From Sipunculus nudus (lineage: Eukaryota; Annelida; Sipuncula; Golfingiida; Sipunculidae): 64,000 nucleotides of DNA. This document shows positions 33,622 to 43,488 of this stretch, one piece after another. The number at the start of each line of letters is the position of its first letter. The first letter of the stretch is position 1. The position numbers and the translations under genes were made by a program. The stretch is from positions 94,665,642 to 94,729,641 of the forward strand of contig CM049306.1 in the NCBI GenBank assembly GCA_026874595.1. The letters are read 5' to 3'. The notes below the pieces were generated by a model that saw nothing but the letters and a program-made list of their open reading frames with translations, made no database searches and was not told where the DNA came from.

Positions 33622-36241
33622 TTAGATGAGATGTTTAACTAATACCTTGCATTATATGTTTAACTTATAAGGATGAATGAAAAGAGAAGGAGTTTGAAAG
33701 GGGAAGTAGGCAAGTCATGTATCAGCATTAAGCCATCTGTTGTTAGTCTTAGTGTAAATGTGTGCACAAACTAAGCACAAACTAAACAATGTATTGTAGT
33801 TTGCAGTACTTTATTATTATTCATTAACTAGTGCCCCATTCACCTGGCAAACTTGAATGCAAAATGTTTCAAAAAGTTTTGAATGTGAATTGAGCGTTCA
33901 CATGGCAATCCAAAGCATTTTCCATTTTGACCATAATATTTTGAATCAAGCTCAGGAGATGATTTTTAAACCCTTTCCAATGCAAATCAAAATATCTGTT
34001 CTTCTTTTTGTATTCACATTCGACATAGTTTAGACCTAGTTAACTGTTTTTTAGCAGCGGCAAGGTCATAACACATGTAGAATGGTCTTAAAATCATGTT
34101 GTTTAATTGTTTCACATATGATATGTGCACCTCATGCATCGGTATATATTGCCCATGTGAATGCTCAATATGGTTTGAAAAAAATTTGATTTATATGCTT
34201 TGCTCAAAATATTTTGAAACCCTTTTAAAGTGAGAAAAGGATATAGCACCTATATCATAAAAGTCACTTTATTTTTTTTGTTTATTTTTGACAGATTGCT
34301 GTTTTGATGCAACCTTATCTACATGAAAATGGCTGCTTCCTCTTCCGACGAAGCCTTCAAAATGGGCCTGGAAATTATACAATCTCAATAACGTAAGTTA
34401 ACTGTTTAACTGTTTAGCATCATCACTCTATTACAACAATGTAATATAAGATTTAATCCATCCCTTTGCTTTTGAACATGGTTACCTGTGGTTTACATGG
34501 CTGTACATTCATACACATATTGTGCACACAGCATGTACCTTCATTTGTCTGTATGATCCATTCCATTGTTAAAACCCCAGCTATCATCACTTGTTTTGAC
34601 AGCCATATTGATCAGGTGACTGGCACATGAATACAGCATGCAGGTGGTTCCCCTGCTTTCATTTGAATTCTGCACACCTAACTGGTCTTTTCCATATTTC
34701 TCCAGATAAGTGTGTAAATGTTAACACCGTAGATCTCAAATCAGTGATAACATATCATAACAAGAAAGAAGTCAGAGACCATATCTTCTGAGAGGCTCTT
34801 AATCAAACAACAAAACAACACAAGAAATGTTTGTCATGGTTTAGCATTCTCAACTCAGGTCACCTCCAGGACAAAGTGTTGGGGTTGGAGGTCATCAAAT
34901 GGCCACAATGGCAAGGACATTCTGTTTATTTAAATACACTTTTATTATTAATTTGAAAATATTTTGTTTTTCTTTGCTGTCATATTGTACTTGATAAACA
35001 TCAAAGACTTTTTTAAGATAAAAAATACTTTATCTTTAAATGCCTTTTCTCTATTAATTTGAAACTTTCTTTGTTCTCTTTGCAGTCATACTGGAGGAAT
35101 AAAACATATAAGACTATACAAAACCAATAATACTTTCTACTTGGAAGAAAAAACACATTTTACAGAAATAGTCCGGCTCCAGAAGTATTACAGCCAACAT
35201 GATATACCAAATGTTGAATGTATTGAAGATGTTCGGCTGAAGTATCCAATACTCAACCCAGCTTTATCAAGAATCACCCCTGTGGAAACCAGACCAGTTG
35301 ACATTCCTTCCCAGCATGCACCTCCACCTCCAGATGACTTGACATCAAGAAACAGTCATCTGAGAACAAGCCCTTCAAGTTCTTCAACAACAGAATTACG
35401 ACGCTTCAGTGAGGAGGACATCAGATTACCAATCTCGCCAAACAAGAAAGGTTGGTTTTTCTCACGGAGCGTAAGTCATGATGATAAGGGTAACAAACTT
35501 AAGGAGAATAAGAAAAAAGGCAGCAATGTCACCCCTGATACCAACACATCAGTATTGACCTCCAGAAACTGTAGATTGACTCTATCTAACAGAGCACCTG
35601 TCCCAGTGCCCAGAGAGGAGGCACCGCAGAATGCAACATACTCCCAAGTCAGGGATATCGACCAGGACCGCGTGCGAGAGCTGATACAGATATTAGAAGA
35701 GGAGGAAGGATTAGAAATGTGTGCGTGTGGGTTACCAATGAAGTACACATGCTTGCCTCTGGGCTGGTCATTGCATTACAGTGACAGTGCTGGCAGGATC
35801 TTTTTTCAGTCGGAGGACGGGCAGAGGACAACTTGGAATCTTCCCACCGATGTACAGACTGAGCTGAGTGAAGACCATCAAGAAAATTTAAGAAAACTCT
35901 CTGCATTTCATCCCGGTGAACAAACCGAATTTAATGAGAGTGAGAACTCCCCCGGGGGTGATTCAGGCTGTTCATCTTTCAGCAAAAGTTCATCAAGTAG
36001 TGAGGCTTCAGGCCACCAGGTGGCTGTAGATCAAGGAGAAAGGTTGCAAAAAACAGAAGACGTGTCAGAGCTCCGACAGGTTATCAGCGGTGACAGTTTG
36101 TCTGTTTCAGTTAATCAGCAAAATACTCTGCGAGACAATGAAAGCAAGGCAGCCATTCCAACCTCCACGGAGGATTGCAGTAATGAGCTTCTCAGCAGTC
36201 CTTTATTTCAGAAGATCAGAGATAAGATTCCTGATGATTAG
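23158..36241 (+). CDS. SH2-WW adaptor-like protein, three coding exons (join 23158-23289, 34295-34392, 35086-36241)
   Basis: The joined frame gives 461 residues. The SH2 domain spans about residues 33-132: YYHG at 34-37, the beta-B motif FLFR at 59-62 with the phosphotyrosine-binding Arg62, a GNYTISI beta-C strand at 70-76, KH at 83-84 (beta-D4 His), and an alpha-B helix ending in YYSQH. A low-complexity linker follows, with a PPPP run, Ser-rich stretches and a KENKKKGS basic patch, then an acidic helix (EEEEGLE, about 280-290). The WW domain is at 300-330: LPLGW with Trp304, central FF at 316-317, and TTWNLP with Trp327. The tail is Ser/Gln-rich and ends IPDD. No signal peptide, membrane segment or kinase domain is visible, so a cytosolic adaptor joining phosphotyrosine and proline-rich partners is inferred. 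Both introns are GT-AG with matching phases (0 and 2). I do not recognise a named orthologue. Confidence 0.85.
23670..24474 (+). mobile_element. Helitron-like element, family D copy 1 (in intron 1)
   Basis: Starts after a T run with ATATGCCCATC and AGTATTATGGTATACC; has CTGTCTGTC and GCGTTAACTTTTAGTG. Units of about 100-140 bp carry AATGAGGTCAGAGGTCACCG. It ends with hairpin GCACATTTGTGGTGC and CTTG/TTT. Matches 46441-47021. Confidence 0.75.
24555..25713 (+). repeat. tandem triplication, unit about 380-387 bp
   Basis: GCATTAGGCCCTAAATTAC recurs at 24613, 24991 and 25378. The three units are nearly identical; the first lacks AGAAAATTCC and has an extra CACACAAAGTA. Each contains two hairpins: TTCAGAGTTT/AAACTCTGAA and CCTAAATTACTTAATC/GATTAAGT..TTTAGG. 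High identity implies recent expansion. Confidence 0.9.
25966..26482. mobile_element. TIR element with TCAGGGAAA termini
   Basis: Left end GGTTGCAAGAGGTCAGGG with AAAAGTCAGGGAAAAA; right end TAGTCAGGGAATTTTTTTCA then CTGGCAACCC. The ends are inverted imperfect repeats (GGTTGC..TCAGGG..AAAA). A fragment of the right end recurs at 27011-27040. No coding capacity. Confidence 0.55.
26483..26795 (+). mobile_element. Helitron-like element, family F fragment
   Basis: AAGTTCAAAGGTCAAGGTCAC, GCTCACCTACCAATGG and 3' GCTTTGCAAAGCCCCTTG/TT. The 3' palindrome plus CTTG/TT follows the pattern of families C-E. A related body is at 37520-37950. Confidence 0.55.
27644..28650. mobile_element. hAT-like element, CAGTGGCGGATCCAG family, complete
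   Basis: Left terminus CAGTGGCGGATCCAG and right terminus CTGGATCCGCCCCT are inverted repeats. The flanks duplicate GCATAAAC (27636-27643 and 28651-28658), an 8-bp duplication typical of hAT. Inside is AT-rich with an AT microsatellite (28420-28550) and a J repeat copy. No transposase. Confidence 0.8.
27908..27998. repeat. dispersed repeat family J, copy 3 (nested in a hAT-like element)
   Basis: GGGTCATAACACCGAGGAAC followed by GCATTCGCCTGTGAGTGAGG matches copies 1 and 2. It lies inside the element at 27644-28650, so it either inserted there or is part of that element. Confidence 0.5.
30023..30242 (-). pseudogene. Tigger/CENP-B-type transposase N-terminal remnant
   Basis: On the minus strand an ATG at 30242 opens a frame reading LLEKVNFLHTSKTSKKG then ALAEQF, which matches the psq-type helix-turn-helix start of pogo/Tigger transposases (K-x-x-LAEQFG-x-GKTQV). 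A stop falls where the helix continues (Q-stop-GKTQV). After a frameshift the next segment, VYEEYSARDRKRFCSRSQNE, follows the family order. The DDE catalytic part is absent. Non-functional. Confidence 0.6.
30700..31290 (+). repeat. four tandem units of about 144 bp
   Basis: ATAACTCAA occurs at about 30723, 30868, 31011 and 31155, each followed by TTTCCCAAATTCNCAGG, GGTACATATGAGGGC and GAATTACAGACCTG. It looks like the core of another non-autonomous element (a GTCCTTTTCGTCC stretch lies just upstream). Confidence 0.75.
31961..32947 (+). mobile_element. Helitron-like element, family B copy 2
   Basis: Collinear with copy 1: AACAAAGTTGGTGGATACTATG at the 5' side, TTTACCAAACTT, GGTGG(T/C)GCCACCT cores, GACCTTGCATATT, and 3' hairpin GGCATCTGCGGTGCC (32921-32935) followed by AAAAATATCTAG/TTT. 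The exact CTAG-T terminus supports the boundary. It has fewer core units and abuts the Tigger relic. Confidence 0.8.
33595..33620 (+). repeat. (AG)n microsatellite
   Basis: Thirteen consecutive AG dinucleotides in intron 1. Confidence 0.95.
33835..34220. mobile_element. MITE-like repeat with subterminal inverted repeats, copy 1
   Basis: GAGCGTTCACATGGCA near the left is mirrored by CCCATGTGAATGCTCAATA near the right; TTTGAAA/TTTCAAA motifs flank. Related sequence is at 41447-41740. It ends about 75 bp before exon 2. Confidence 0.6.
34295..34392 (+). CDS. SH2-WW gene, exon 2 (SH2 core)
   Basis: This 98-nt exon is flanked by TTTTTGACAG and ACGTAAGT. It encodes helix A through beta-C, including GCFLFRRS with the invariant arginine and NGPGNYTISI. 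It ends with two bases of a Thr codon completed by exon 3 (phase 2). The translation matches SH2 consensus spacing, which is strong evidence although the exon is too short to show up as an ORF on its own. Confidence 0.85.
34393..35085 (+). other. intron 2 of the SH2-WW gene (693 bp)
   Basis: A GTAAGT donor and a TTTGCAG acceptor bound it, interrupting a Thr codon after its second base. No repeat is recognised inside it. Confidence 0.8.
35086..36241 (+). CDS. SH2-WW gene, exon 3 (end of SH2, linker, WW, C-terminus)
   Basis: The exon follows a TTCTCTTTGCAG acceptor. It is open for 385 codons to TAG at 36239-36241, by far the longest open frame in the window. It completes the SH2 domain (beta-D to alpha-B), then carries the linker, the WW domain (about 35753-35845) and the C-terminal tail. 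Its codon use and base composition are less AT-biased than the flanking DNA, as expected for real coding sequence. Tyr262 in a YSQV context is a possible phosphorylation site (inference). Confidence 0.9.
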
Positions 36242-37400
36242 AGCTGAAAGCCAGACATTTGGTGGCTTTGATCTTCGGGCTGACATACTGTTAACATAAT
36301 TATTCACAATATCTGTTTTGTTTGTCTTGTCAAGTTTGTTTGTTATTTTGCAGCAATATTGCTCTAACCTGCAGTTCACCTGCAGGATGTAATTACTTGC
36401 TTGGTATATCAAATAATTTATATAGTGTTTGGCTACATGTTTTTTAGACATCAGTTCCTGACACCAAACATTACATTTCACCAATCGCTAGTGTGATTTT
36501 TAAAAGTGTGGCTGGCATTAAAAACATAAACATAAAAATCTTCAACAACACAAGGTACAGAAAATGCTAATTACAGCATCTGAATACTTAATTCCGCATA
36601 TCTCTCAGGGCTAAATAGAAATTGAATAGAAATGAGTTTCTGTTACTTATATGTATGTGTATGCAAACAATCCATAAATGATTATCAGCAGAGCTTCATT
36701 AAAGATCATTCCCAACTTAAAATATATTTTACTTAATGATTAATTACTGTAAATGTTACACAACCATTAATTAATGTTTATGTTATATGATGATATTTAA
36801 ATATAGATGTAACAAAGTGATCAATTATTGTGGACGTTACCTGATAGTTAATTATCATTAACATTACATGATGGTTAATAAATGTAGATGTTAAATGATG
36901 ATTTAATTAGTGTAAATGTTATATGATGATTAACTGATGCACAGGTTACATAATTGTCGATTTTACAGTGTATACAAGGGAATGGGCTTCAGTTCACAGA
37001 CTGTCCATGCTGGAATTTTTCTGATTTTGCCAGTCCATCCATGCCTGCCATTTCCAGTCGACCATTATAGGCAAATTACCTGAGCAACTGGGTTAGTGGG
37101 CTAATGGAGCTGGAGAGAGGAGTCTTGCTTGTCATGCTGGATTTGACATTGGTCTTGTTCAACTGTTTGCATACAGACTTTAGCTGTCAGTGTGTAGCTT
37201 TTAAGCAAATGGAGATAAAGAAGTCAGAAAATTCTCAGTAATCTAGTCAGGAACCAGAAAGAACACACCACACTTTGTGCCAGAAAAGGAAAGGCCATTT
37301 GTTCAAAACCCTAAACTCTTCCTCTGTGACTGGTTAAGAGCTTATACTTCCTTAAAAAGTTAATAAAATGTACTTGATTTTTATTTTACATAAACCATGT
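36242..37400 (+). other. probable 3' UTR of the SH2-WW gene and downstream flank
   Basis: No further coding is seen after the stop. AATAAA hexamers occur at 36877-36882 and 37362-37367; either could be used for polyadenylation. The first lies within an AT-rich degenerate tandem repeat (36736-36960). The true transcript end cannot be decided from sequence. Confidence 0.5.
36736..36960 (+). repeat. degenerate AT-rich tandem repeat in the presumed 3' UTR
   Basis: The motif TGATGATTAATTA-(x)-GTAAATGTTA recurs about five to six times at a spacing of roughly 40-45 nt (36738, 36788, 36840, 36865, 36895, 36925) with substitutions and small indels. The copies are moderately diverged. Confidence 0.6.
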
Positions 37401-37519
37401 CACCAAGAATATTTAAACCTCCTTGGTGTCACTGGCTGCTTGTAAGTAAGAGGAGGCAACTTCAAGAAATCAGGTACATGTACTGCCATTTACTTTAAAT
37501 AAATGCTTCACAACATGGC

Positions 37520-37950
37520 TTTTTATGCCCTTGCAACAAAGTTGCATGATGGGATATGGTAATGCATATGTTCATCCATCTGTTTTCTCCATAATTCCAA
37601 TATTGGCCTATGGATGCATTTTTAGCCAAACTACCGGTATTTGAACAAATCCTTCCAACTTTTACATATAGTGCAGCTAACAATAGAGGGACAACCTGTT
37701 GAGTTTTAGGTTACAAGGTCAAAATACAAGGTCACAGAACCTTCTTAGAAAAGATTTTCAGAGCAATTTTAGCCAGACTATTTGATCAGGGCTTCTGTCG
37801 TTCACATAGGGCTCACCTACCAATAGCTGATAAAACTGATTGATTTTAAGGTGACAAGATCAAAAGGTCAAGGTTGCAGGATTGTCCTACTGACTTTGGC
37901 ATTACAGTTTAATACATTCAGTCTAGTTATGCCATGGATTATGACAGATT
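37520..37950 (+). mobile_element. Helitron-like element, family F copy 2 (partial)
   Basis: TTTTATGCCCTTGCAACAAAG, CAAGGTCAAAATACAAGGTCAC, GGCTCACCTACCAATAGCTG and AGTCTAGTTATGCC parallel the copy at 26483. Its 3' hairpin is lost. Confidence 0.5.
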
Positions 37951-38600
37951 ATTATTCATCTGATTAATTTGCTGGACTCCATCAAACCAGGGAGGAAAAC
38001 TAGAATACTCCTGTCATTGTACGTTAGTTGTTTTGCCATCATATCACACACAGGGTAAGTGCATTTAGGTTTAAAGTTTCCAAAGAAAACATGTCAGATT
38101 AATGTTGTTTAAAATATCTTGATTCACACATGACAGTTCTGTCTCATAATTCAAGGAGATAATATTAGATAATTTTACAGAAACAATCTACAAATTGTAC
38201 AGGGTATGGTTAACCTTGTGCATAAATTTTCCCTTGTATTAGAGGCAGTCTGTTTAAACAACTTTTGTCAGATTATGTCACAGTCTCTGGGACTACTTTA
38301 CTGTCAAATATTTTTTCTACAGGTATGAGTCAAAATGCCTGGGACTTGTATACATTGTAACTTGTAAACAGAAACTTTGTCAGATGTTGTCACCTGTTTA
38401 TTTAGGTTTGTTATTATTGATTTATTTTGACAGTTAAGTCATATTTAACCCCTCGGGAGGTTGGATGTTGTATGGCTTTCTTAAAACTTTCAGCCAGGGT
38501 CTGTGCAATCAACACCAAAACAAAAGGAACAAAAACATTTTGCGTCCAGTTGAAGTGTCCATTGTTCTAAAAGGCCCCAGTGACAGTTCTCCTCTTTATT

Positions 38601-40585
38601 AGCTCAGCTGACTACAAGTCATCTGAGCTATAGTCATGGTCCTTTGTCCCTCATCCAGCTGTAAACAGCGCACATTTTGCAAATGTTAGATCTAGGAATC
38701 CAAAATTTGATTAAATGTTAGATGTCCCCCAAATCTACAACCATACCATCAACTGGGACACTAGAACTTAGTTTCTTTGAGATATTAAGGAAATACCTCA
38801 ATTTTCCATTAAAAACCAATATTACACTTCAAGACGGGGGGGGGGGGGTGTAATGGTTAAGGTGCCGGGCTCATGGTCGAGAGGTCGTGAGTTCGAATCC
38901 CAGTCAGACCCAACCATGCCAAGACCCTAAGGCAAGGTCCCAACCGCAAATGTGCCTCTGTCCACCCAGCAGTAGAAATGGATACCAGTGAATACTGGGA
39001 AGGTAACCTGCGATAGACTAGCGTCTCATCCAGGAGGAGTTTTAACTCCCCAAGTCGCTTCAGGCTACCAAAACCGGGATAAGTTCCGGCCTGATGAGCC
39101 AGTTGGCTCAGGTGTAAAAGCCCGACAGACTTTTCCTTTACCTGTTACACTTCAAGACTGCCTAATATCAAAACCACCAATCTCCTTTTGATCATATTTG
39201 ATAAACATATTCCTTTTTACATTTCCTGTGTACATACCAGAAATTAGCATAATTTCTTGAAGTTATGGGCCCAAACATAATGCAATTTGTAAAAAATAGG
39301 GAAATATATTTACTCACATAACATGAAATTTGCTTTAAGAGATTTTTTTCAGGGATATAACCTTATTTAATCAAGATTTAATTGTATACCCCAAAATTAT
39401 ATCTAGTTTTGTAAGTTATTAGAATAAATAAATAATCTTTACCTTAATTTTTGTCCAACTTTGGCCAAGGCACATTTTATTTCCCTAGATTGTACTTTGG
39501 ATTTAATTTTTACAGCATGTATACATAAGGATTTAATCATTTAAATTTTGAAATTTCAAAGGAATTTATTCAGTTAGCTTTTATTTAAGTTTTAAGACAC
39601 CATGTCAAGTCTTTTTTACTTCAGGCCAGCCCAGTTTAACAGTGGTGTGTAGTGGGTGATGGAGCCCTCACCTGTGTCATGTAATTACTCAACACTCTAG
39701 GCAGCTTAGTTTGGTGTCCCTGTGCACCCCCTCCCCCCCACAAACACAGGCAGGATGCATAAACCAGATGAATCTTATAATTTTCCCTATTTGATTAATT
39801 TGTATTCATTACTTTTGCTACATTATGGATTTTGTATTGTATCACAAGGGGTTACAATGATTTAAGAACAGATTTAAATCAGCCCACAAAATGATGTATT
39901 GCTATAAATGTGTGGAGTATTTCATAAATATCTCCTGCCATGTATACCACTAGTTCACTCCATCAAGAATATGGGCAGTTTTCCTGGAATTTAATCTTTA
40001 GCTCATCTGGCAATATCTTTAAACTGTTTTTATAATTATTAATTATATTTACACATTTTTTGTTTATCATTTGGTAAAACTCTTAGGCCCATAACCTTTT
40101 TTCCCTTGTTGCATGATTAAATGGTTTCACGCAACAAATTTCATAAATTAAGATTTAGTTTATACTCATTTGAAATGTACAATTCTATTTTCTTACAGCA
40201 TTTTATTTCAGTTAATAAATTAAATGTGTATAATTATACAATAACTCAACTCCACTTTCTTCCTTATTCTATATTTTACAGGGTTTCATATATTCCTAGT
40301 GGGTATTTTAAAAACATATTACTTTCACATAGTTGAAATACAGATAGTTTTACAAATATTTGATCATGAGAGGGTCCTGCATCTTTGATGTAGTCCTTAT
40401 ATAAAAGTGCACATGTAGTGTTTGTCTTGCTTTCATATATTTAGTATTTGATTATCACCAAATAGCAAGGCCATTTTCTCCTAGCTTTTAGAATGCTAAT
40501 ATGTATAAAAATAGAAATAAATACATTATGCATTTGATAAAATTTTACAAAGTTTAGCTGAGCATCATGACCCATGGGTCCCTTG
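38601..40585 (+). mobile_element. Helitron-like element, family E copy 1 (interrupted by a SINE)
   Basis: 5' end AGCTCAGCTGACTACAAGTC follows TTT(A)TT; 3' end AGCTGAGCATCATGACCCAT with hairpin GACCCATGGGTC then CCTTG/TT. Subterminal AGCTCAGCT and AGCTGAGC are inverted. The internal body (GACTGCCTAATATCAAAACC, GGGCCCAAACATAATGC) matches 54020-55430. A SINE sits at 38836-39144. Confidence 0.75.
38836..39144 (+). mobile_element. tRNA-derived SINE with 14-bp target duplication
   Basis: Starts with a G tract, then an A-box-like TAATGGTTAAGGTGCCGG and the B box GTTCGAATCC at 38891-38900. The body (TAACCTGCGATAGACTAGCG, ACCAAAACCGGGATAAG) does not match a domain I can name. TTACACTTCAAGAC flanks both sides (38822-38835 and 39145-39158). 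The related Helitron-like copies near 54290 and 54970 run through this site without the insert, giving an empty-site comparison. Confidence 0.85.
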
Positions 40586-42430
40586 TTCATTTCCACTTCC
40601 TCAGCATTCAGTGATGTACTTTATTTGGTAAGATGGGTAAACCTTAGCAGGGACAGATTCATGATTGTTCCATGAAAGAATTACAGTGTACAGTAAGCAA
40701 TCAGTACCCTAAAAAAGAGGCCCACCCATAAGTTCTTAGTGTGGGGGTAGCCTAAAAAATTGTGAAAAATCACTGCAAAAATGTCAATCCTCTCCAAAGG
40801 GGAGTATGGCACCCCATGGATTTACCTCTGTTCAGTGTCATCTGAAAAACTTTTTGCCATAACTGTTGTCAGGAGATTATATTTTCAAAACATTATTTCA
40901 TTATGTAAAATGAGATTGAGAAGGTTTTATTTATATATGCTTCAGACATATCCAATTGGCTTTAATTCCTGCGTAAAGAAGTAAAATATATGAACAAAAC
41001 TTTCTGATGGTACTGTTGGTTCTATTATTAATGAATCACATGTATACAATAGAGCAAAGCTATTTTTTATGAGATATATTTTTGTACATCTTTTTCTAAT
41101 GAAGCGCTCAGTCTGAGAAGAATGTTAATCATGTGCATTATGTATATATTTTATTATGTCTATGGAAATTTATATTCTGCATATGTTTGTTTATTATATA
41201 TAGTCTTTAATTGATGTTTCTGTGAATGGTTAAAGCATTGCCAGTCAGTTATTGAAATGAACTGAGACAGTTCTTACTTTCAGCATGGAGATGTTTCCAA
41301 TTTCTTCCTCTGCAGATTTTTTTTTATGTTTGAGAATAATTATTTATGAATCACTGGCATATTATTTCTCAAGATATAGTCAAAGTATATGTGTTTTTTA
41401 TGTGAGAGAGAATATTGCCATATAGCATTACTAATAGCCATTTTTATGCAGCAAATGTAAAACAGTTTCAAACCATTTTGAATAAGAACTGAGCATTCAC
41501 ATGGCAACCCACAATGTTTTCAAGCCATCTTTGGCAAAAAGATTTGAATCCTTCACAGGATGTAGTTTCAAAGCATTTCCAATACAAAGCAAATTATCCG
41601 CTCTGGCAGAGTGCTGCGTGAACACTCAGTTCACATTCGAAAATGGTTAAGATGTGGGTTTGAAGCAGCAACTGGGTAACAGCGCAAGTACAAATGCTTG
41701 TGTCAAAATATTGTTACATTGGTCCACATATGAAATTAACAACTCCTGCACTGATGTTAGATGCCCGTGTGATGGCACATTATTGTTTAAAGACTTATTT
41801 GATAAATCTGCTTTGCCAACAAATTAGTATTCATAACTGATGGCTTTGTACCCAATACACTCATACAGTTGTCTCAATGCATCATTGAAAAAATGGTGAA
41901 CTAATGACAACCATGTGGCAGTCAATATCAGGTGTAAGCCACATCAGGTGTAAGCCCATTTGTGCGTCTGTTTAATATCTGAAAAATGCACATGTTGCAG
42001 CTTAGTTGATGTCATTTTCTTCCAGAACTTAGACTGCATATTCTTTTTTAAATGTTGAGATTATATAATGAAAAGATTTGCATAATGATTGGTCATTAAG
42101 TGGACATAATGTATGTATATTTTATGTTTCCCCTATAAGGGCAGGTATATATCTTTATGATTATGTGTCTGTAAGTTGGATATAAGTAATTATCTGCAAC
42201 TTCATAGAACAACTATTTATCTGTGATATGCTCTCATTGAATAAACCATGTTTATGTTGATATTTTCTCATGGATCTCTTTCATTTTACCAAACCTGTCC
42301 TTTACTATCAAGAGTTAAATACATCAATAATTTTAAGCCAGGTTTTAAATTGTTTTGTATTCTTGTAAGTTAGTCATAGATGAAAGTAAAGTCATGGAAA
42401 GTTTGCCCCTCTTATTAAATAGTTCACAAA
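40586..42430. other. noncoding DNA
   Basis: AT-rich; holds only the MITE-like copy at 41447. Short frames without domain or splice support. Confidence 0.55.
41447..41740. mobile_element. MITE-like repeat, copy 2
   Basis: Shares with copy 1 the order GCAAATGTAAAACAGTTTCA, TGAGCATTCACATGGCAA, TTTCCAATACAAA and TTCACATTCG. The right inverted part is less clear. Confidence 0.55.
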
Positions 42431-42760
42431 CTTTGAACTAGTGTATTCGTAACATTTCCTGTGAGCAGTTTGAACATGGCCGTTCAGAACATATGACCAG
42501 TGAGTAGCTGAAACACGACCAAACAGTAGATTGAACAGGACCACACACTGTGCAGACCATGACCAGGGAGCAGGTTGAACAGGACCACTCAGAATATGAC
42601 CCAATTTATCAATGAAACATGAGCACACGAGTAGTCACTGTTCAGAATATAACCAGAGAATATTTGAAACATGACCAGGGGGTAATTTAATTTTCAACAC
42701 TGACCACCCTGGTTGTGTTCAGTCATCCCCTGGTCATGTTTCAAAATTTAAAAAAATTAG
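42430..42760 (+). repeat. degenerate repeat of GAACA-(x)-GACCA units and a terminal hairpin
   Basis: TTGAACA(T/G)G(G/A)CC and (G/A)GACCA(G/C) alternate every 30-40 nt from 42468 to 42680. It closes with the inverted pair GAAACATGACCAGGGG / CCCCTGGTCATGTTTC (about 42666-42746). Confidence 0.6.
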
Positions 42761-42832
42761 CAAGAATTGTGTGAAGCATATCTCTTGAAAATGACTATAA
42801 CCAGTTATACACGAAGGACATGCTTTTGAGAT

Positions 42833-42968
42833 TAGCTGTCATCTGAGTTATGGCTACGGTCCTACTATTAAGCCATTTACAAAAAGAATCAAACTAACTC
42901 CTTTTTCCATATTCCAGTATCATTTAATCCTTATAGGTAGTTGAGCGCCATGACCCATGGGTCCCTTG
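42833..42968 (+). mobile_element. Helitron-like element, family E copy 3 (short)
   Basis: TAGCTGTCATCTGAGTTATGG at the 5' side, and GAGCGCCATGACCCATGGGT then CCCTTG/TT at the 3' side. Most of the body is deleted (136 bp). A further 3' end of the family (GCTGAGCGTCATGACGCATG, then CTTA) lies at about 43451-43488. Confidence 0.65.
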
Positions 42969-43488
42969 TTAGTTGTGAGGTTTACTCGGATTTCGGTTGT
43001 TTCACGGCGCCCCCATTATGTTACAGCCATAACAGATGAAGGTAGCGAACAATGTTCTCTGCTTTTAACTGAATCTCCTTGGAAACTTGAAATTAGGTCT
43101 CTGTTGCCAAATTCTCCGAGCTATAGGGCTCTTTGATCAACTGTGGTTGCATTTAGTGTAATGACAGTTCTTATGATTATTGATTATGACTGTTTCTGTC
43201 AGGTACTGAAAACCGGCGGCGCTACCTGTACTTTTTAGTTCAGCTGGAAAAAAAATCCTTCCAAACCTTAAATAAGGTTATGGTCATGGCAAATGTTCAG
43301 TCATGCCTAGTATCACTATTTTCCCCTGAACCATCAAGTAATATGCTTTATGCGTACAAATCTTCCTGCCCTTCCCCAAAATTTTAACATCATTTGCAAT
43401 TACTTTCTTTTAAATAAGACAACAGTTGTAAAAATTAGGCCATTATCTCATGCTTGTCAGCTGAGCGTCATGACGCATGGGTCACTTA

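Larger units (their letters stand above)
23290..34294 (+). other. intron 1 of the SH2-WW gene (about 11.0 kb)
   Basis: Bounded by GTCAGA and GACAG. It contains a Helitron-like element (23670), a 380-bp triplication (24555), a TIR element (about 25966), a hAT-like element (27644), a Tigger relic (29858), a second Helitron-like element (31961) and a subterminal-repeat MITE (33835). No extra SH2-frame exon is needed, because exons 1 and 2 join cleanly in phase. Confidence 0.8.
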
